This document shows positions 1-12,395 of a stretch of DNA of 64,000 bases, piece by piece; within the stretch, counting starts at the first letter, position 1; each line of letters opens with the position of its first letter. The notes below the pieces were generated by a model. The model did no database searches. It was not told the origin of the DNA and saw only the letters and a list, made by a program, of their open reading frames with translations. A program made the translations under genes and the position numbers. The stretch is from Neurospora tetraspora (lineage: Eukaryota; Ascomycota; Sordariomycetes; Sordariales; Sordariaceae). Where the stretch lies: assembly GCF_033439725.1 (NCBI RefSeq), contig NW_026944384.1:5022001-5086000 (forward strand), in the 5' to 3' direction.

Positions 1-50
1 TATTTTACACACAGGATTAGCTTCGGAACAACACCGACAGCAGCGCCAAC

Positions 51-3000
51 ATGAACGGCGGCAATGACGCCTACAACGCTAGCTGGCGGTCATCGCAGTC
101 TTTTGACCGCCGACGCGCCAGCCATGATCACCGTCCAGGCCTCTACACCTTGGGCTCGAACCAGAGCACTGCGAGCATCTTTGAGGATGTCGAGATGGCA
201 CACGACGAGGTACGTATTCTTCCCCCGTTACCGTGGTGCAGTTTGTGTTGTATCTAACAGTGGCGGCAACAGCTCTACTCTGGCCCTATGGCAGAGTCGC
301 TCCCAACCAGTGTGTCCGCATTCAACCACCGCCGAGCTCGCGCCGACTCTACCACTAGCTTCTCTTTCTACCAAGAAGATATCGATGAACGTTTCGAAAC
401 AGGCGAGGTCGCCTCGATCGAAGACCTTGACGAATTACCGTTCGAAGATGACTATGAAGACGACGTTGGCGCATCAGAGATGGGTTCATCAGACTTGGAA
501 CGCCAAGCTCCAGACGACGAATACATGCTCAACAGACGGTCCTCAACTCAGTCAAGGAGATCTGGGCATAGTCGGGTTCTGCGCAGAGACAGCGGTGTAT
601 CAGCAAGCAGCGGACATGGTGGAAACCGTACCAGCCAAAAAGTATACATGGTAAACGAAGATCTCTATATCGCCATCGCTGGATTCCGCACGAGTACTCT
701 CGGCCTGGCTGTTTACATCCTCATATGCTTATTGACCTTTGGAGTCGGCTGGCTTCTGTTCCGATGGGTGCCTAGATGGCATGTCAAGCTGGTTGGACGC
801 CCATCTTCACTACGGGACTGTCAGTGGGTGGTTATTGAAAACTCATGGAACGAGATGGCCATCCTTAACGTTGACTCAAAGCCTTATGGGCGTGTCCTTT
901 CGACTGTCTTCGGATCTCCGGGTAAACTGGCCAACTATTCGTTGGATGAAGACCATGACCCAATCATCCAGGACCTCCGCATGATCAACTACCGCTACGT
1001 GCGCTTTTTCTACCACCCGCTCAAGGATAAGTTCATTCTTTGTAATGGCTGGAAGGATCCGCTCTGGACAGACGTCCAAACAATTCGCTCTGGTATCGAC
1101 AGCGAGGAGAAGAGCCATCGAGATGCCGTCTTTGGAGGAAATCTAATTGACATCGAAGAAAAGTCTACTTTCCGCCTCTTGGCCGACGAGGTAAGGTGTT
1201 CATCTTTGTGTTGTTGCGGCGCATACGAGCTAACACTATGACTTCAAGGTCTTCCACCCCTTCTATGTGTTCCAGATTGCCAGTTTGATATTATGGTCAG
1301 TTGATGAGTACTATTATTATGCCGTCGCTATTTTCGTCATGTCGGTTGGCAGCATTGTAGCTACTCTTATCGAAACCAAATCGACAATGAAGAGGCTACG
1401 GGAAATTTCCCGGTTTGTATGCGACGTTAGGGTGCTCAGGAATGGCTTTTGTAAGTTCGAGACTACCCTCTCCGAGTGGTTTTGCAAGTTGCTAACACGT
1501 ACAGGGCGCCACGTCTCTTCCAGTGATCTTGTACCTGGTGACATTTACGAGGTCAGCGATCCGAGCCTCGGCCAGTTTCCTGCGGACAGTCTTCTACTTG
1601 GCGGCGACTGCATCGTTAACGAGAGCATGCTCACCGGTGAATCCGTGCCGGTATCCAAGACCCCGGCAACCGATCAGTCGCTCCGGAATCTGGATCTTGG
1701 TGCCTCTACCGTGCTTCCAGAAGTAGCGAAACACTTCTTGTTTTGCGGGACAAAGATCATCCGTGCTCGCAGGCCTCAAGATGACCACAATGAGGAGGCT
1801 GTTGCCCTCGCTCTTGTTGTCAGAACGGGATTCAACACCACTAAAGGAGCTTTGGTTCGGTCGATGCTTTTCCCCAAGCCGTCGGGCTTCAAGTTTTACC
1901 GCGATTCGTTCCGATACATCTCTGTCATGGCATGCGTTGCAATGGTTGGGTTTGCGGCCTCGTTCATCAACTTCATACGGCTCAACCTGTCATGGCATCT
2001 CATCATCGTTCGGGCCTTGGATCTGATCACCATCGTGGTCCCTCCTGCGTTGCCAGCAACACTCACCATTGGTACAAACTTCGCACTCGGCCGTCTTAAG
2101 TCAAAGAAGATCTTCTGTATCAGCCCACAACGAGTTAATGTCGGTGGAAAACTAGACATTATGTGTTTTGACAAGACAGGAACTCTCACTGAGGAAGGTC
2201 TTGATATTCTTGGGGTTCGGGTGGTTAATCGAACCAACAATCGGTTTAGCGACATCCTTGATAACCCAGACGATCTTGTGCCTCGTCAAGATCATGGCAC
2301 CGGGATTAAAGACTCGACCGATACACTCAAGGCGGCACTGTACACAATGGCAACGTGTCACTCTCTCCGTTCAGTCGATGATGAGCTTGTTGGTGATCCC
2401 CTGGATCTCAAGATGTTCGAGTTCACGAGATGGTCGTTCGAAGAAGGACACGAGGGAGGAGGCGCTACGGACGGGGAAGAGCAAAGAACATTGCAGCCAT
2501 CCATCGCCAGGCCCCCAACTGTAGACAAGGGCTACACGGATGCCGACCGGCAAGATGCTACACAAAACGGGCGTGCACCATTCGAACTGGGTGTTCTTAG
2601 GTCTTTCGAGTTTGTGTCTCAGCTCCGAAGAGCAAGCGTTATAGTTAGGACGTTTGGACAGAAGAGCGGAGACATCTTCGTTAAAGGCGCGCCGGAGTGC
2701 ATGCGAGAGATTTGCAAGCCGGAATCATGTAAGTCATGTCTCTCAAATGATCGACCTTGGAAGTTACTAACGTGTGTCAAATTCTCAGTTCCCGCGGACT
2801 ACGATGATCAGCTCAACTTCTATACGCACAAGGGATACAGAGTCATCGGCTGCGCCACCAAGCACATTCCTAAACTCAGCTGGGTGAAAGCTCAGAAAAT
2901 GACACGGCATGACGTGGAGTCGGATCTGGACTTCGTCGGATTCATTGTCTTCGAGAACAAGTTGAAGCCTGCAACGGCCCCGGTTTTGAAAGAGCTCGCC

Positions 3001-4396
3001 GAGTCTAACATCGGATCGGTCATGGTGACTGGAGATAACATTCTGACTGCGATTAGCGTTGCGCGGGAGTGCAGCCTGATTAACAAGACGGCTCACTGCT
3101 TCGTTGGTCGCTTCGTCGCTGGTCATTCGAGAGACCCTAACGCCAAATTACAATGGGAGAGCATCGACAATCCGATTTACCAGCTGGACGACCGCACCTT
3201 GCTCCCCTTGCCACCACCGCCAGAGGGAGACGCCTCTCTTCCATACGACATTTCTAACCTACGGAACTATTCTTTGGCTGTCAGCGGCGATGTGTTCCGA
3301 TGGGTGATCGACTATGCGCCTCCAGAAGTCATGCGGAGAATGCTCGTTACTGGCAAGGTATTTGCCCGCATGTCTCCTGACGAGAAGCATGAGCTTGTTG
3401 AAAAACTGCAGAGCATAGATTACTGCTGTGGCTTCTGTGGCGACGGCGCCAACGACTGCGGCGCTTTGAAGGCCGCCGATGTCGGTATCTCCCTTTCCGA
3501 GGCTGAGGCATCCGTGGCCGCTCCTTTCACATCCAGAGTATTCGACATCCGCTGCGTCCCAGAGGTGATTCGCGAAGGCCGAGCCGCGCTTGTCACCAGC
3601 TTCAGTTGCTTCAAGTACATGAGCTTGTACTCGGCCATCCAGTTTACGTCAGTCAGCTTCCTGTACGCCTCAGCATCGAACCTGGGCGACTTCCAGTTCC
3701 TGTTCATTGATCTGGCTCTCATCCTACCGATCGCCGTCTTTATGAGCTGGGCCGGCCCATTCCCAGAGCTCTGTCGTAAGAGACCGACGGCCGACCTGGT
3801 CTCTCGCAAGGTGTTGGTGCCACTTCTTGGACAAATGTTTATCTGCATCTTCATCCAAACTATGGCGTTCATCGCTGTGCGTGAGCAACCCTGGTTCATC
3901 CCACCCAAGGTAGAACACGAGAAGGTCAACATTCGGAATTCTGAAAATACTGCTCTCTTCTTGACGTCCTGTTTTGAGTATATACTCGCAGGTGTAGTTC
4001 TGAATGCGGGTAGGCCCTTCAGGCAACCTCCCTGGACCAACTGTACGTTTCCCCATTTAAGTCTTGACCTGTTACTTACCCAATCGCATATGCTAACCTT
4101 TCTTGTTCACAGGGCCCTTCGTTGCTGCGATTGCTGCCACTCTTGCGTTCACGGGATACATGATCCTCGGTCCGGCTGCCGGGCTCGTAAGTCTGATGGA
4201 CCTTACTCCTATCAGTTGGGACTTCAAGATGTTCATCTTCACCCTGGGCATCATGTATTTCGTTCTGGCTTGGGTCGGTGAGCACGTTATCTTTCAACGA
4301 CTTGCGCGCCTGATCGGAAAGGTCAGCCAGTCTTTGACCAAGGAGCCCAAGAAGAGGAAGGAGTATAAGGTCATCTTGGAGAGGATGATCTGCTAA
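51..4396 (+). CDS. P5B-type (ATP13A2/Ypk9-like) vacuolar cation/polyamine-transporting ATPase, 6 exons
   Basis: Joined exons 51-209, 273-1190, 1249-1450, 1505-2728, 2789-4042 and 4113-4396 give about 1,346 residues, close to yeast Ypk9. Visible motifs are TGES (about residue 468), the P5B-diagnostic membrane motif PPALP (about 606; P5A enzymes have PPELP), the phosphorylation motif DKTGTLT (Asp about 649) and GDGAND (about 1,052), with hydrophobic spans before, between and after them. The acidic, Ser-rich N-terminus of about 200 residues precedes a hydrophobic hairpin near 220, as in other P5B pumps. Family members sit in vacuolar/lysosomal membranes and handle polyamines and heavy-metal tolerance; the substrate here is inferred from the family. 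All introns have GT..AG ends and CTAAC-type branch sites. The second acceptor could instead be at 260, adding four residues. The start is the first in-frame ATG after a stop-free leader; upstream sequence is only 50 bases. Confidence 0.93.
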
Positions 4397-5258
4397 ATGA
4401 GGGATGTCATCTTTCTCTCTCGTTTAACACATTGTATATATGAACGTAGGCATGGACGGCGCCGAGGCGTTTCAGACATGGAAATGTCTTAGTACCCCGA
4501 TGAGTTTTCGGGCTTGGAGCAAGCGTATCTAGTCGAAGACTTGACTATTATCTAAAAGCGATTCTATTCTCATCCGGATTCGTCGCTCACTTTGCAATCA
4601 CCGTCCTCATCATCCCCCATCTGGAGCGTCCCTGCCATCAAGGTACCTTCTACACAGTACCGTGTGCTTATCTTTCTTTCATCCCAACTTGCTATTGTGA
4701 CCTCGAGAGTCTAGGCCCTTCCCATCTTAATTTAACGATGAGGTACTCACCGCCAGGAACTTACACGATGTGGATCAGAGACACGCAAACCTGCTCAACT
4801 TGCTCTTTCCCACCCAAACGACGCATTTCGCAGTCGCGGTTGGGTAGTATGTTGTGCTTTCATCGCACCTTCCTTCTGAAAGGAAGACACAAGGGGTCAA
4901 GTTCAGTAGGACAGGAAGGCGTTACTCACTTCCCTGCCTATCTAGATATAAAAGGACCAGTTCTTGAGCAGTTCCTGCCTCGTTCTTTCTCTTCATTCTT
5001 CGGCAACACACTCAGGCATCCACGACTTATAGAAATTTCCCACAAAAAGATTTTCACGATCATGTCTTTGCCATAGCAGCAACTTACCACCCACTCGTTC
5101 TCCCAGTTCATCACCACACCGACTGCTCCAGTCGGCCACATCAGAGGATATCTCCCTCTCACGCCTCACTCTTTCTCCGTGATCCCATCCACGGTCCAGC
5201 GACCTCGCCGACTGCAACATTCACTACTCGTCATCAACAACGTCTAACATCAATCAAG
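4397..5258. other. Intergenic region, 3' end of the ATPase and promoter/leader of the methyltransferase
   Basis: No supportable gene. Short open frames here lack coding character. The last 300 bases are pyrimidine-rich, as is common in fungal leaders. Confidence 0.6.
4947..4954 (+). promoter_or_regulatory. TATA-like box of the methyltransferase gene
   Basis: TATAAAAG lies about 310 bases before the ATG at 5,259, followed by a pyrimidine-rich stretch suitable for initiation. Inference from motif and position only. Confidence 0.4.
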
Positions 5259-6809
5259 ATGTTCCCTTTCATCAGTGAGTACAGACTGAAATTCTGTTCA
5301 CCACGGTGTGACGCATAGGGTGATCAGCTCTGACGTGGTTTTCTGTAGGCAAGATCCTCGACAACCTCAACGACACTTGGTGCGATAGTGTCCTGGACAG
5401 CGGTGTCGTCCCCCATGCCGTCCTGCGCGTGCTCATCCGCCGGGAGCTGCGTCGCCGTCTCGACGAGATCACTCCTCCCTTCCCGGAGAAAGTTCTCGCT
5501 ACAGTGTCTGCCAAGGGCAATCCCAGCCTAAAGGCCAAACTCGAAGATTTGGCTTCACCCAAGATTGCCCTTCTCCCGGGCGTCCTCGCCCCTATCTCGA
5601 AGTGGTCGGAGACACTGGCTTACAAGATGAACTTTTTCGAGACTGTTCGTCACCAGCCCATCGCCATCGAGACGGACGCTGCCAACAGGCAGAACTACGA
5701 GATCGCGACGGGTATCATGGCCAACATGCTTGGCCCGAGGATCAAGTACAGCTGCTCGTACTATCCCACCGGCACAGAGACACTGAAAGAGGCCGAGGAG
5801 AAGATGCTTGACCTCTACATCGAAAGGCTGGGACTCAAAGCCGGCATGAGGTTCCTTGATCTTGGGTCAGTTTACTATCACTCCTGCTGATGGGACTGAA
5901 TATGCCATGCGTGGATTGCACAAATCAAGAAGGAAGAGGCTAACCCAGTCATAGATGCGGTTGGGGAGCTGCCGTTCTGTATTTCGCCGAGAAGATACCC
6001 GACATGGAGGTCGTGGGCTTTTCGAACTCCCGTACCCAGAAGGAGTACATTGATGCCAAGGCAAAGGAGTTGGGCCTGATGAACGTACGGATCATCACTG
6101 GAAACTGTACCGACTATGAATTCGAGCCCAACTATTTCGACCGGGCGTTGTCCGTCGAGGTAAGCAATTAATTGGGGTTTCCCCCAAAATACTTTTGAGA
6201 AATGGTGAGTGGCTAACATGGAGGCCCTAAAGCTGTTCGAGCACATGAAGAATTACGAAGGTCTGATGGCCAAAATGTCGAGAGCCCTTCGTCCTGAGGG
6301 CCAGCTCCTCGTTCACCACTTCTGCCACCGAACCACGCCCTACCATTACGAGGATGGTTGGATGGCTCGAACCTTCTTCACCGGAGGCACGATGCCCTCC
6401 TCGGATCTTCTTTTGTACTTTCAGAAGGATCTGGTCATCAAGAAGCACTGGTGGATCAATGGATACCACTACTCGAAGTCTCTCGAGGTAAGAATATCGA
6501 CTCAGACCCCTCGATGCTTTCTTTGGAAGAGCGTAGCATGCACATCCGGATCTTAGATAGGGGCTGACATATGGGACTCTCACACAGCATTGGCTCGAAA
6601 ACACCATGGCCAGAAGGGAGAAGATGATGCCGCACCTGGCGGAGACATACGGCGAGGACAAGGCCTTCGTTTGGCATAACCGTTGGCAGATCTTCCACCT
6701 GGCCAGCTCGGAAATGTTCAAGACCGACGGAGGCGACACGTGGGGGGTCACCCACGCTTTGTTCGAGAAGCCACCTGTGCATACGATGTCGTATTTGGTA
6801 GCCCTTTGA
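5259..6809 (+). CDS. SAM-dependent methyltransferase, CFA-synthase / coclaurine N-methyltransferase-like, 5 exons
   Basis: Exons 5259-5274, 5349-5865, 5955-6159, 6233-6487 and 6588-6809 give about 404 residues. The junctions rebuild a continuous motif I (LDLGCGWGA, around residue 175) and LFEHMKNYE (around 245). The segment order ([59 protein letters not shown]) is that of the cyclopropane-fatty-acyl-phospholipid synthase superfamily. From memory of the family it is nearer to plant and animal coclaurine N-methyltransferase-like proteins than to bacterial Cfa. Such enzymes transfer a methyl group from S-adenosylmethionine to a small amine or lipid; the substrate cannot be read from sequence. 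The first coding exon is only 16 bases, so the start depends on the intron at 5,275-5,348, but ATG and splice phases agree exactly. No signal peptide or membrane span seen. Confidence 0.88.
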
Positions 6810-7167
6810 AGCCAGAACTTGAGATAGTGTGATGGTCAAACATGGTCGAAAGTTCCCACGAAGAATTAGTGAAGGCTGGCGTGGCGTACACGGAGATCAC
6901 TCCTCATATCCTTCTTCCTTATATAGTTATTTCATTGATGATGCGCCTGACTTTTGTTCTAACGCAATCCGCGGTCTGGCTTCATAATTGATGAGTGATG
7001 ACTCATGATGGCGCCCTCCTGTTATACGGGCCGATATCTGTTCTGTTGGTCCAGTCCCATGCCAGTCGATGATGTTCTGTTCCAACCACCATTTCGCGTC
7101 GTAAAACTCCAAACGCAGTTCCCCTTGCCCACTTCACGTGGTTGAATATTCGCGTCGATACGGTCGC
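6810..7167. other. Convergent intergenic region
   Basis: Carries the 3' ends of the methyltransferase (+) and the small complex I-like gene (-). No gene, repeat or RNA recognised. Confidence 0.6.
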
Positions 7168-7498
7168 TCAGTGATCCCAAGGGTGCTTCAAGCCGAGGAG
7201 AACGGCTCCGTCCTTCTTCGCCCGATACATGATCTGGTAAACGCATAGAGCGAGCACGAGTCAGTCACTGTATCCGGGATATGCAGGGTTCGTAAATGAC
7301 AAGGCACCTTACCCAGAACCACATGGATGCACCAAGGCCAATGCTCAGGAACTGGTAGACGGGCTTGCTGTGGTTGGGAGGCACGCGGTACCACCACTTC
7401 CCTTGCAACCTCTGGTGCAGCGTGCGCGGCTGGAACTCGGGCCCGTGAGGGTAGTTCTCGGGGCGAGGGACTCGCTCGAATTCTCCGCCGCCTGCCAT
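7168..7498 (-). CDS. Small membrane subunit of mitochondrial complex I, NDUFB2/AGGG-like (probable), 2 exons
   Basis: Exons 7498-7313 and 7233-7168 (minus strand, intron 7312-7234) encode 83 residues. The protein begins MAGGGEFERVPRP, has one hydrophobic span containing ASMWFW around residues 50-66, then a basic MYRAKKDG and ends in HPWDH. Size, one span and the GLMWFW-like core resemble the NDUFB2 (AGGG) accessory subunit of NADH:ubiquinone oxidoreductase, which sits in the membrane arm in the inner mitochondrial membrane. The assignment rests on this short similarity recalled from the family, so another small complex I or membrane-anchored mitochondrial protein remains possible. The start is the ATG with matching codon character; the frame stays open upstream to 7,726 but that part is low-quality leader. 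Confidence 0.68.
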
Positions 7499-8334
7499 TT
7501 TGTGAATTACTGAATGCCCGTTCCTGGGGAACGTTTGTATTAGGTTATTCAATTGCGCATTAACATAGAAACACAGTGGATGGATTGGTGGTGGAGCTTT
7601 ACCTTGTGGTTCTGAGGGCGTCACGGTGGGTTTTGCGACGATGGGGGGAGACGGGGATAGAGTCGTCCGTCCTTCGGGATCCTGACCACCAAGCTGGTTG
7701 TAGCGACGTACCTTTGACGTTCTCAATGATTGGCTGCCTGATATTTGAGGCTACAGATTTTCTGTCAAAGTGGAAGGGAGGAAAGGTAAGGTACGAAGGT
7801 ACAAGCGACAAAGTTGGAGACGTCATGGTCTGCATTGCCCGCCCATCTTATCGCTTCCCGTTGCTGGAAGGCGCGCTAGTGTTCTGAGGTTGCAGCGCAT
7901 TCGATCGCTGGAACCGAAACGGGGGCCTGCCACCAGAGCGCGCCTCCAGTCTTGTGAAAGGCGACGGGGCATTTTGTTCCAAAAAAGTTGAACGAAGAAA
8001 GACGAGAAAAGGTCACGGTGAACCAAACACCAACCGACGAATTCGCATGTTGCCTCACATGTCTTCCCTTTAACCTGACAGAATCAACTGCCAGGTAACT
8101 CACCAACAGCCGGCAGACACGCGGCAACTGATGCTTGCGCAAAGCGACAGAGGATTCCCTCCGTTCTTCCGTTCCCTTCTGCTTTTCCAACTGGAAAACA
8201 AAACGCCGACGATATCCATCCACGAAGCCAAACAGCATCCCGCAGCTTCCAACACAATATAGCCTTTTGGCCCTTCAACCCTAAGCGACCGTCGCCAAAA
8301 GATTTTATACAAACAAGAAGAGGACTGCCACGCG
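7499..8334. other. Divergent promoter region between the small complex I-like gene (-) and the BUR1-like kinase (+)
   Basis: 836 bases shared by two start codons. Open frames on the minus strand (for example 7,876-8,353) overlap one another and lack coding character. Nothing else identified. Confidence 0.55.
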
Positions 8335-10261
8335 ATGAGCATTGACGAGGCAAAGGAGGGCGGCGGAGGCCCTGCCATGTCTCCTCGCGCTTTTGCGATT
8401 GCGCACCAGAGGGACAGGGGTAGCTTCGTGGGTTGCTCTAGGATTGCCGACTATGAAGTCCTGGGTAAACTGGGCGAGGGTACCTTTGGGTATGTTCTCA
8501 CTGTTTCCTATGAGAAGCAATCGTTGCGGTTACTGACACTCTTCTGCCCAGTGAGGTTCACCGCGCGAGGTCGAGGAAAACAGGTGCCCTAGTTGCGCTC
8601 AAGAAGATCATTATGCACAACGAGAGAGATGGGGTTGGTCACCGCGCTTGCCCTTCGGTTCGGTCTTGGATTCGACTGTCTCTAACGTTGACTTGCCCAT
8701 CAGTTCCCCATTACCGCTCTCCGAGAAATCAAGTTGCTCAAGCTTCTCTCACATAAAAACGTCTTGCGCTTAGAGGAGATGGCGATTGAGCATCCACCCA
8801 GAAGTAGGTCAACCCGTTGTCAGCTACGTTGGGGACGTCCCATGCTAAGAAACAACCGTCATCAGCCGACAAGCGAACAAGACCTATCGTGTACATGGTC
8901 ACGCCCTACATGGATCACGATTTATCCGGCTTGCTCGATAACCCTTCAGTTCGCTTCACAGAACCACAAGTCAAGTGTTATCTGTTGCAGCTGCTAGAAG
9001 GTCTCCAGTATCTGCATGCGAACCACATTCTTCACAGAGATATGAAGGCGGCCAATCTTCTCATCAACAACAAGGGTATACTACAGATTGCCGATTTTGG
9101 TTTAGCGAGGCATTACGAGGGCGACATTCCTCAGCCCGGAAAGGGGAGTGGCGAAGGGAAGCGTGACTACACTAGCTTGGTGGTGACTAGATGGTATCGC
9201 CCCCCTGAGCTTCTGATGCATCTGAAGAGGTATACCACAGCGATAGATATGTGGGGTGTTGGGTAAGACCAGACATGTTCCTGACGCGTGCTTTCTTTGA
9301 TGCTAACAACCACTCCAGATGCGTGTTCGCAGAGATGCTGGAAGGAAAGCCAGTATTGCAGGGCGAAAGCGATCTTCACCAGTTAGAGCTCGTTTGGGAC
9401 CTTTGCGGAACACCATCTGAGGAGACGATGCCCGGATGGAGGACCTTACCCGGTGGCCAAGCATTCGCATCAAAGCCCAGGCCAGGAAACCTGACGCGCA
9501 GATTCGAGAAGCACGGACCCGTGGTTATTTCGCTGCTCAAGGAGCTGTTCAAGCTTGACTGGAGGTCACGCATTAACGCGATCGATGCTCTCAACCACCC
9601 ATATTTCCGGACCGCGCCACTACCAGCTCAACCTGGCGATCTACCAACGTTCGAGGAGAGTCACGAATTTGACAGGCGCAAATTCCAAGACAGGAAAGCG
9701 GCGTTACCGCCTGCGCCTAAGGGAGGCACCGTGGGTCGCGGGGCTGTTGTTGGTGGCCAAGGCCCAGATACCGGATTCAGCGGTAGAGATGGCTACGGAG
9801 GTGGTGGTCGGAATGGCCCAAACGGCGGCAGATACCCGCCATACCACCGCGGTCCTCCACCAGGCGACGAGCGCGTTCCCTCGTGGCATAGTGCGCGGGG
9901 GTTGCCACCACGACCTCCGATGCCCGCAGACTACCATAACGGGCCGATTGACCATCCCGATGGGTACCGTGACCGTCCACCACGTAGGGGTCCCGGTGGA
10001 CCGCCAGGAGGGGGAGGTGGTCCGAGTAATGTAGACACCTACATCCCCAGCTACGACCGTGACGGGCCCGCGCCGCGCCGAGAAGACTGGCGCCGCCGTG
10101 ACGACTGGGACGACAGGCGAGGAGGAGTGGACCGGGATAGGAGACGGCCTGAATACGATGTTAGGAGCCGTGACAGCAGGACGAGGAGCCGAACACGCAG
10201 CAGATCCCCGGTTCGCGACCGTGATCGAGGTCGGGACCGTGATGCCTATGCGCGAAGATAG
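8335..10261 (+). CDS. bur1: BUR1/CDK9-type cyclin-dependent kinase (P-TEFb catalytic subunit), 5 exons
   Basis: Exons 8335-8489, 8552-8633, 8704-8803, 8866-9262 and 9319-10261 give about 558 residues. The kinase domain (about residues 40-345) has the glycine loop GEGTFGEV, VALKK, the catalytic loop [15 protein letters not shown], the activation segment before [10 protein letters not shown], and DMWGVGCVFAEM. The stretch EIKLL..L.HKNV and the [10 protein letters not shown] segment fit the Bur1/Cdk9 group, which with a cyclin T-like partner phosphorylates the RNA polymerase II tail and Spt5 in the nucleus. The C-terminal 190 residues are Gly/Pro-rich, then RD/RS-rich, typical of fungal Bur1. 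Every exon junction restores a conserved motif. The assigned TAG stop is followed by 56 in-frame sense codons of similar composition (see findings), so the true C-terminus is the least certain part. Confidence 0.92.
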
Positions 10262-11310
10262 AGTTCTTCGCCTGGTGTGGGAGGCTCTAATACTCGCAGT
10301 CCTGAGAGTAACAGGAGTAACTCGGAGGAAGACGAGTGCAGTACCCCTTATGGGTATGACAGTTATAAGCCCGATAGGGATGAGCAGGACAGTAGCCCTG
10401 AGGAAGGCGGGTATTCGCCTCTTTGGGTGTGACAGTCATAGGCCCAATTGGGTTCCTGGTGACAGTTATAGACCTAGTGGAGGTGATGGGACGACCCCGA
10501 GACGGGACGATCATGATAGGTCGTAGAAGAAAGGACGCGCATCTTATGATGTACGGTGTTCACATGAGAAAGAAGAGATGGGAGACAACTTCCCAATTGA
10601 TCCACGTCTTCACTGCCGCTGACTTCAGCAGGAATTTACCCATGCTTGAAGTTGGAAGCGAACAAAGTACCGGAGGTGAAAATCCAAAGAGCGTTGCATT
10701 CAAGGAGGGAGAAAAGGCAGGCTCCCCTTGAGGCTAAATCGCACAGTTGCGCAAGCCGGATAGTAGAAAGCGTAAGAGTTGGGATTCAAGTAGGCCGGTT
10801 GGGAACCCGCAATGGGGATCAGGATGGCGAAAAACACAGCGATGCGTGCTATAAGTGAAGATGCCGTTGGCTTTGAGGAGGCCCTGATGGCGATTCACCA
10901 TTAGGGCCATCGTAGTGAACAAGCGTGGAAGGACCTGGGGCATTTGGCTGTGGAAATCGAGTAGACATTGCGGATGATATAGCTACCATACGCAACTCGT
11001 CTAAGCAGAAACGGATCAAGGCCAAAATAGATAAACTGCATGATCATCTCTTCAGTGACTTTCTCATTCACTAACACTCGCATGCCCGACAACATGGCCT
11101 GGCTTTGGTGCGGTGAGGATGAGATGAATCATCCAGGAAACGGCAGTACTCTAAATATATTCCAAGAAAGGCTTCTGGTCATTCTCCTCCATAATACCGA
11201 TTGATGACTCCAAGTCAACATACCCAGCACGTCCCGTCTCGTTTGACAACCGACCGTAGGTTCAACAACACCCTGGCATCATCCCTCCCATCTCACCAGG
11301 TCCTAACAAT
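10262..11310. other. Downstream of the kinase; possible C-terminal relic, then non-coding
   Basis: Positions 10,262-10,429 continue the kinase frame with Ser/Pro/Asp/Tyr-rich codons and 10,430-10,526 continues the same theme (DSHRP, DSYRP) in a +1 frame. From 10,530 to 11,310 no coding frame is supportable; it should hold the convergent 3' ends of this kinase and the next minus-strand gene. Confidence 0.5.
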
Positions 11311-12395
11311 CTAAACAGAATCATCACCACTAGACCCACTATCTTCCTCCTCATGAATCGTCTCCCTCAATAACGTCGCGCCCGATCCAACTCCCACTCC
11401 CACCAAACCTGTCGTCCCCATCCCGCCAATAGCAGATAACCCCAACCCCCTCTTAACAACAGCAACAGCCGACCTTGGTCTAGCATGTAACTGCGGAGGA
11501 CCGGGGGAAGAAATCGATTTCGGTGATCGTTGTGCTGCGGCCTGCTGCTGCTGTTGGTCAAAGTATGAAGTTCCACCACCGTTGCGTTGTTTGAGGGTTG
11601 GGGAATTGGTGGTGTCGCTTAGGTTGGGGTATTCGATGTGGACTAGTTCATTGTCGGCGTCGTAGGGGTTGTACTGGCGGGTGGTACGAGACTGGGGGGA
11701 GGAAGAGGGGACGGGGTTGAGGGCTAGGGGGTTGAGGAAGCCTGTTCTGGAGGGTCTGTCTCTTTCTCTGGCTTCTCGGGGGTTGTTGTTGTTGTTGTTG
11801 TTATTGGAGTTGGTGAGGTTGAGGTTAGTGGGAACGACGGTGGGTGCTTGTTTCCTTGGACGGATGGAGGAGGAGGCAAAGCTGTGGATGAAGGAGCTGG
11901 CTATAGCGGAGGTTAGGGAGATAATCACTCCGGAACAAAGGCCAATTATGATAGCGATAGTAAAAAAGATTATGACTGGCTGTATTTGGGGTGGGACGAT
12001 TTGTCAGTTGTAAATTGTTTAAAACTTGTGAGTTGAGTGAGTGGGAAGGAAGAGGACAAAACACTGACATAAGGATCCCCCAAAAACCTCAAAAACCAAT
12101 AGAACGGCGCCATAAACGCATGCCATAGCCACGCAAGAGGCGACAGGATTACCATCAGCAAGTAGTACGGTATCATGAGAATCGAGGCGACGACCCAGTA
12201 CACCATGTTGAACGGCACCGTCAAGATGGTCTTGACCACTCCCACCACGGTCCATGCTAGACTGGCGGCGTAGATGAAGCCGTGCACTTTGATGTACCAG
12301 TAGGCTACGGCGAGGAAGACGACCGGTCCGGCTAGGGTTGCGAGGTTATCCATTGGGATGGCTCCTAAAGAGCCCATGCTCCGTGTGGGATCCAT
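11311..12395 (-). CDS. Unrecognised integral membrane protein with Asn/Gln-rich cytosolic region, 2 exons
   Basis: Exons 12395-12069 and 11979-11311 (minus, intron 12068-11980, phase 0) encode about 331 residues. The first 150 residues hold roughly four hydrophobic spans (for example TLAGPVVFLAVAYW, VVASILMIPYYLLMVI, and FFTIAIIIGLCSGVII just after the splice). The C-terminal half is polar with a run of eight Asn, five Gln, RERDRPSR, a Gly-rich stretch and an acidic end EEEDSGSSGDDSV. I do not recognise the family. The splice rebuilds a complete hydrophobic segment, which supports the model. The poly-Asn tract is encoded by an AAC-type repeat (11,781-11,804 on the plus strand as GTT units) and may vary in length between strains. 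Confidence 0.72.
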
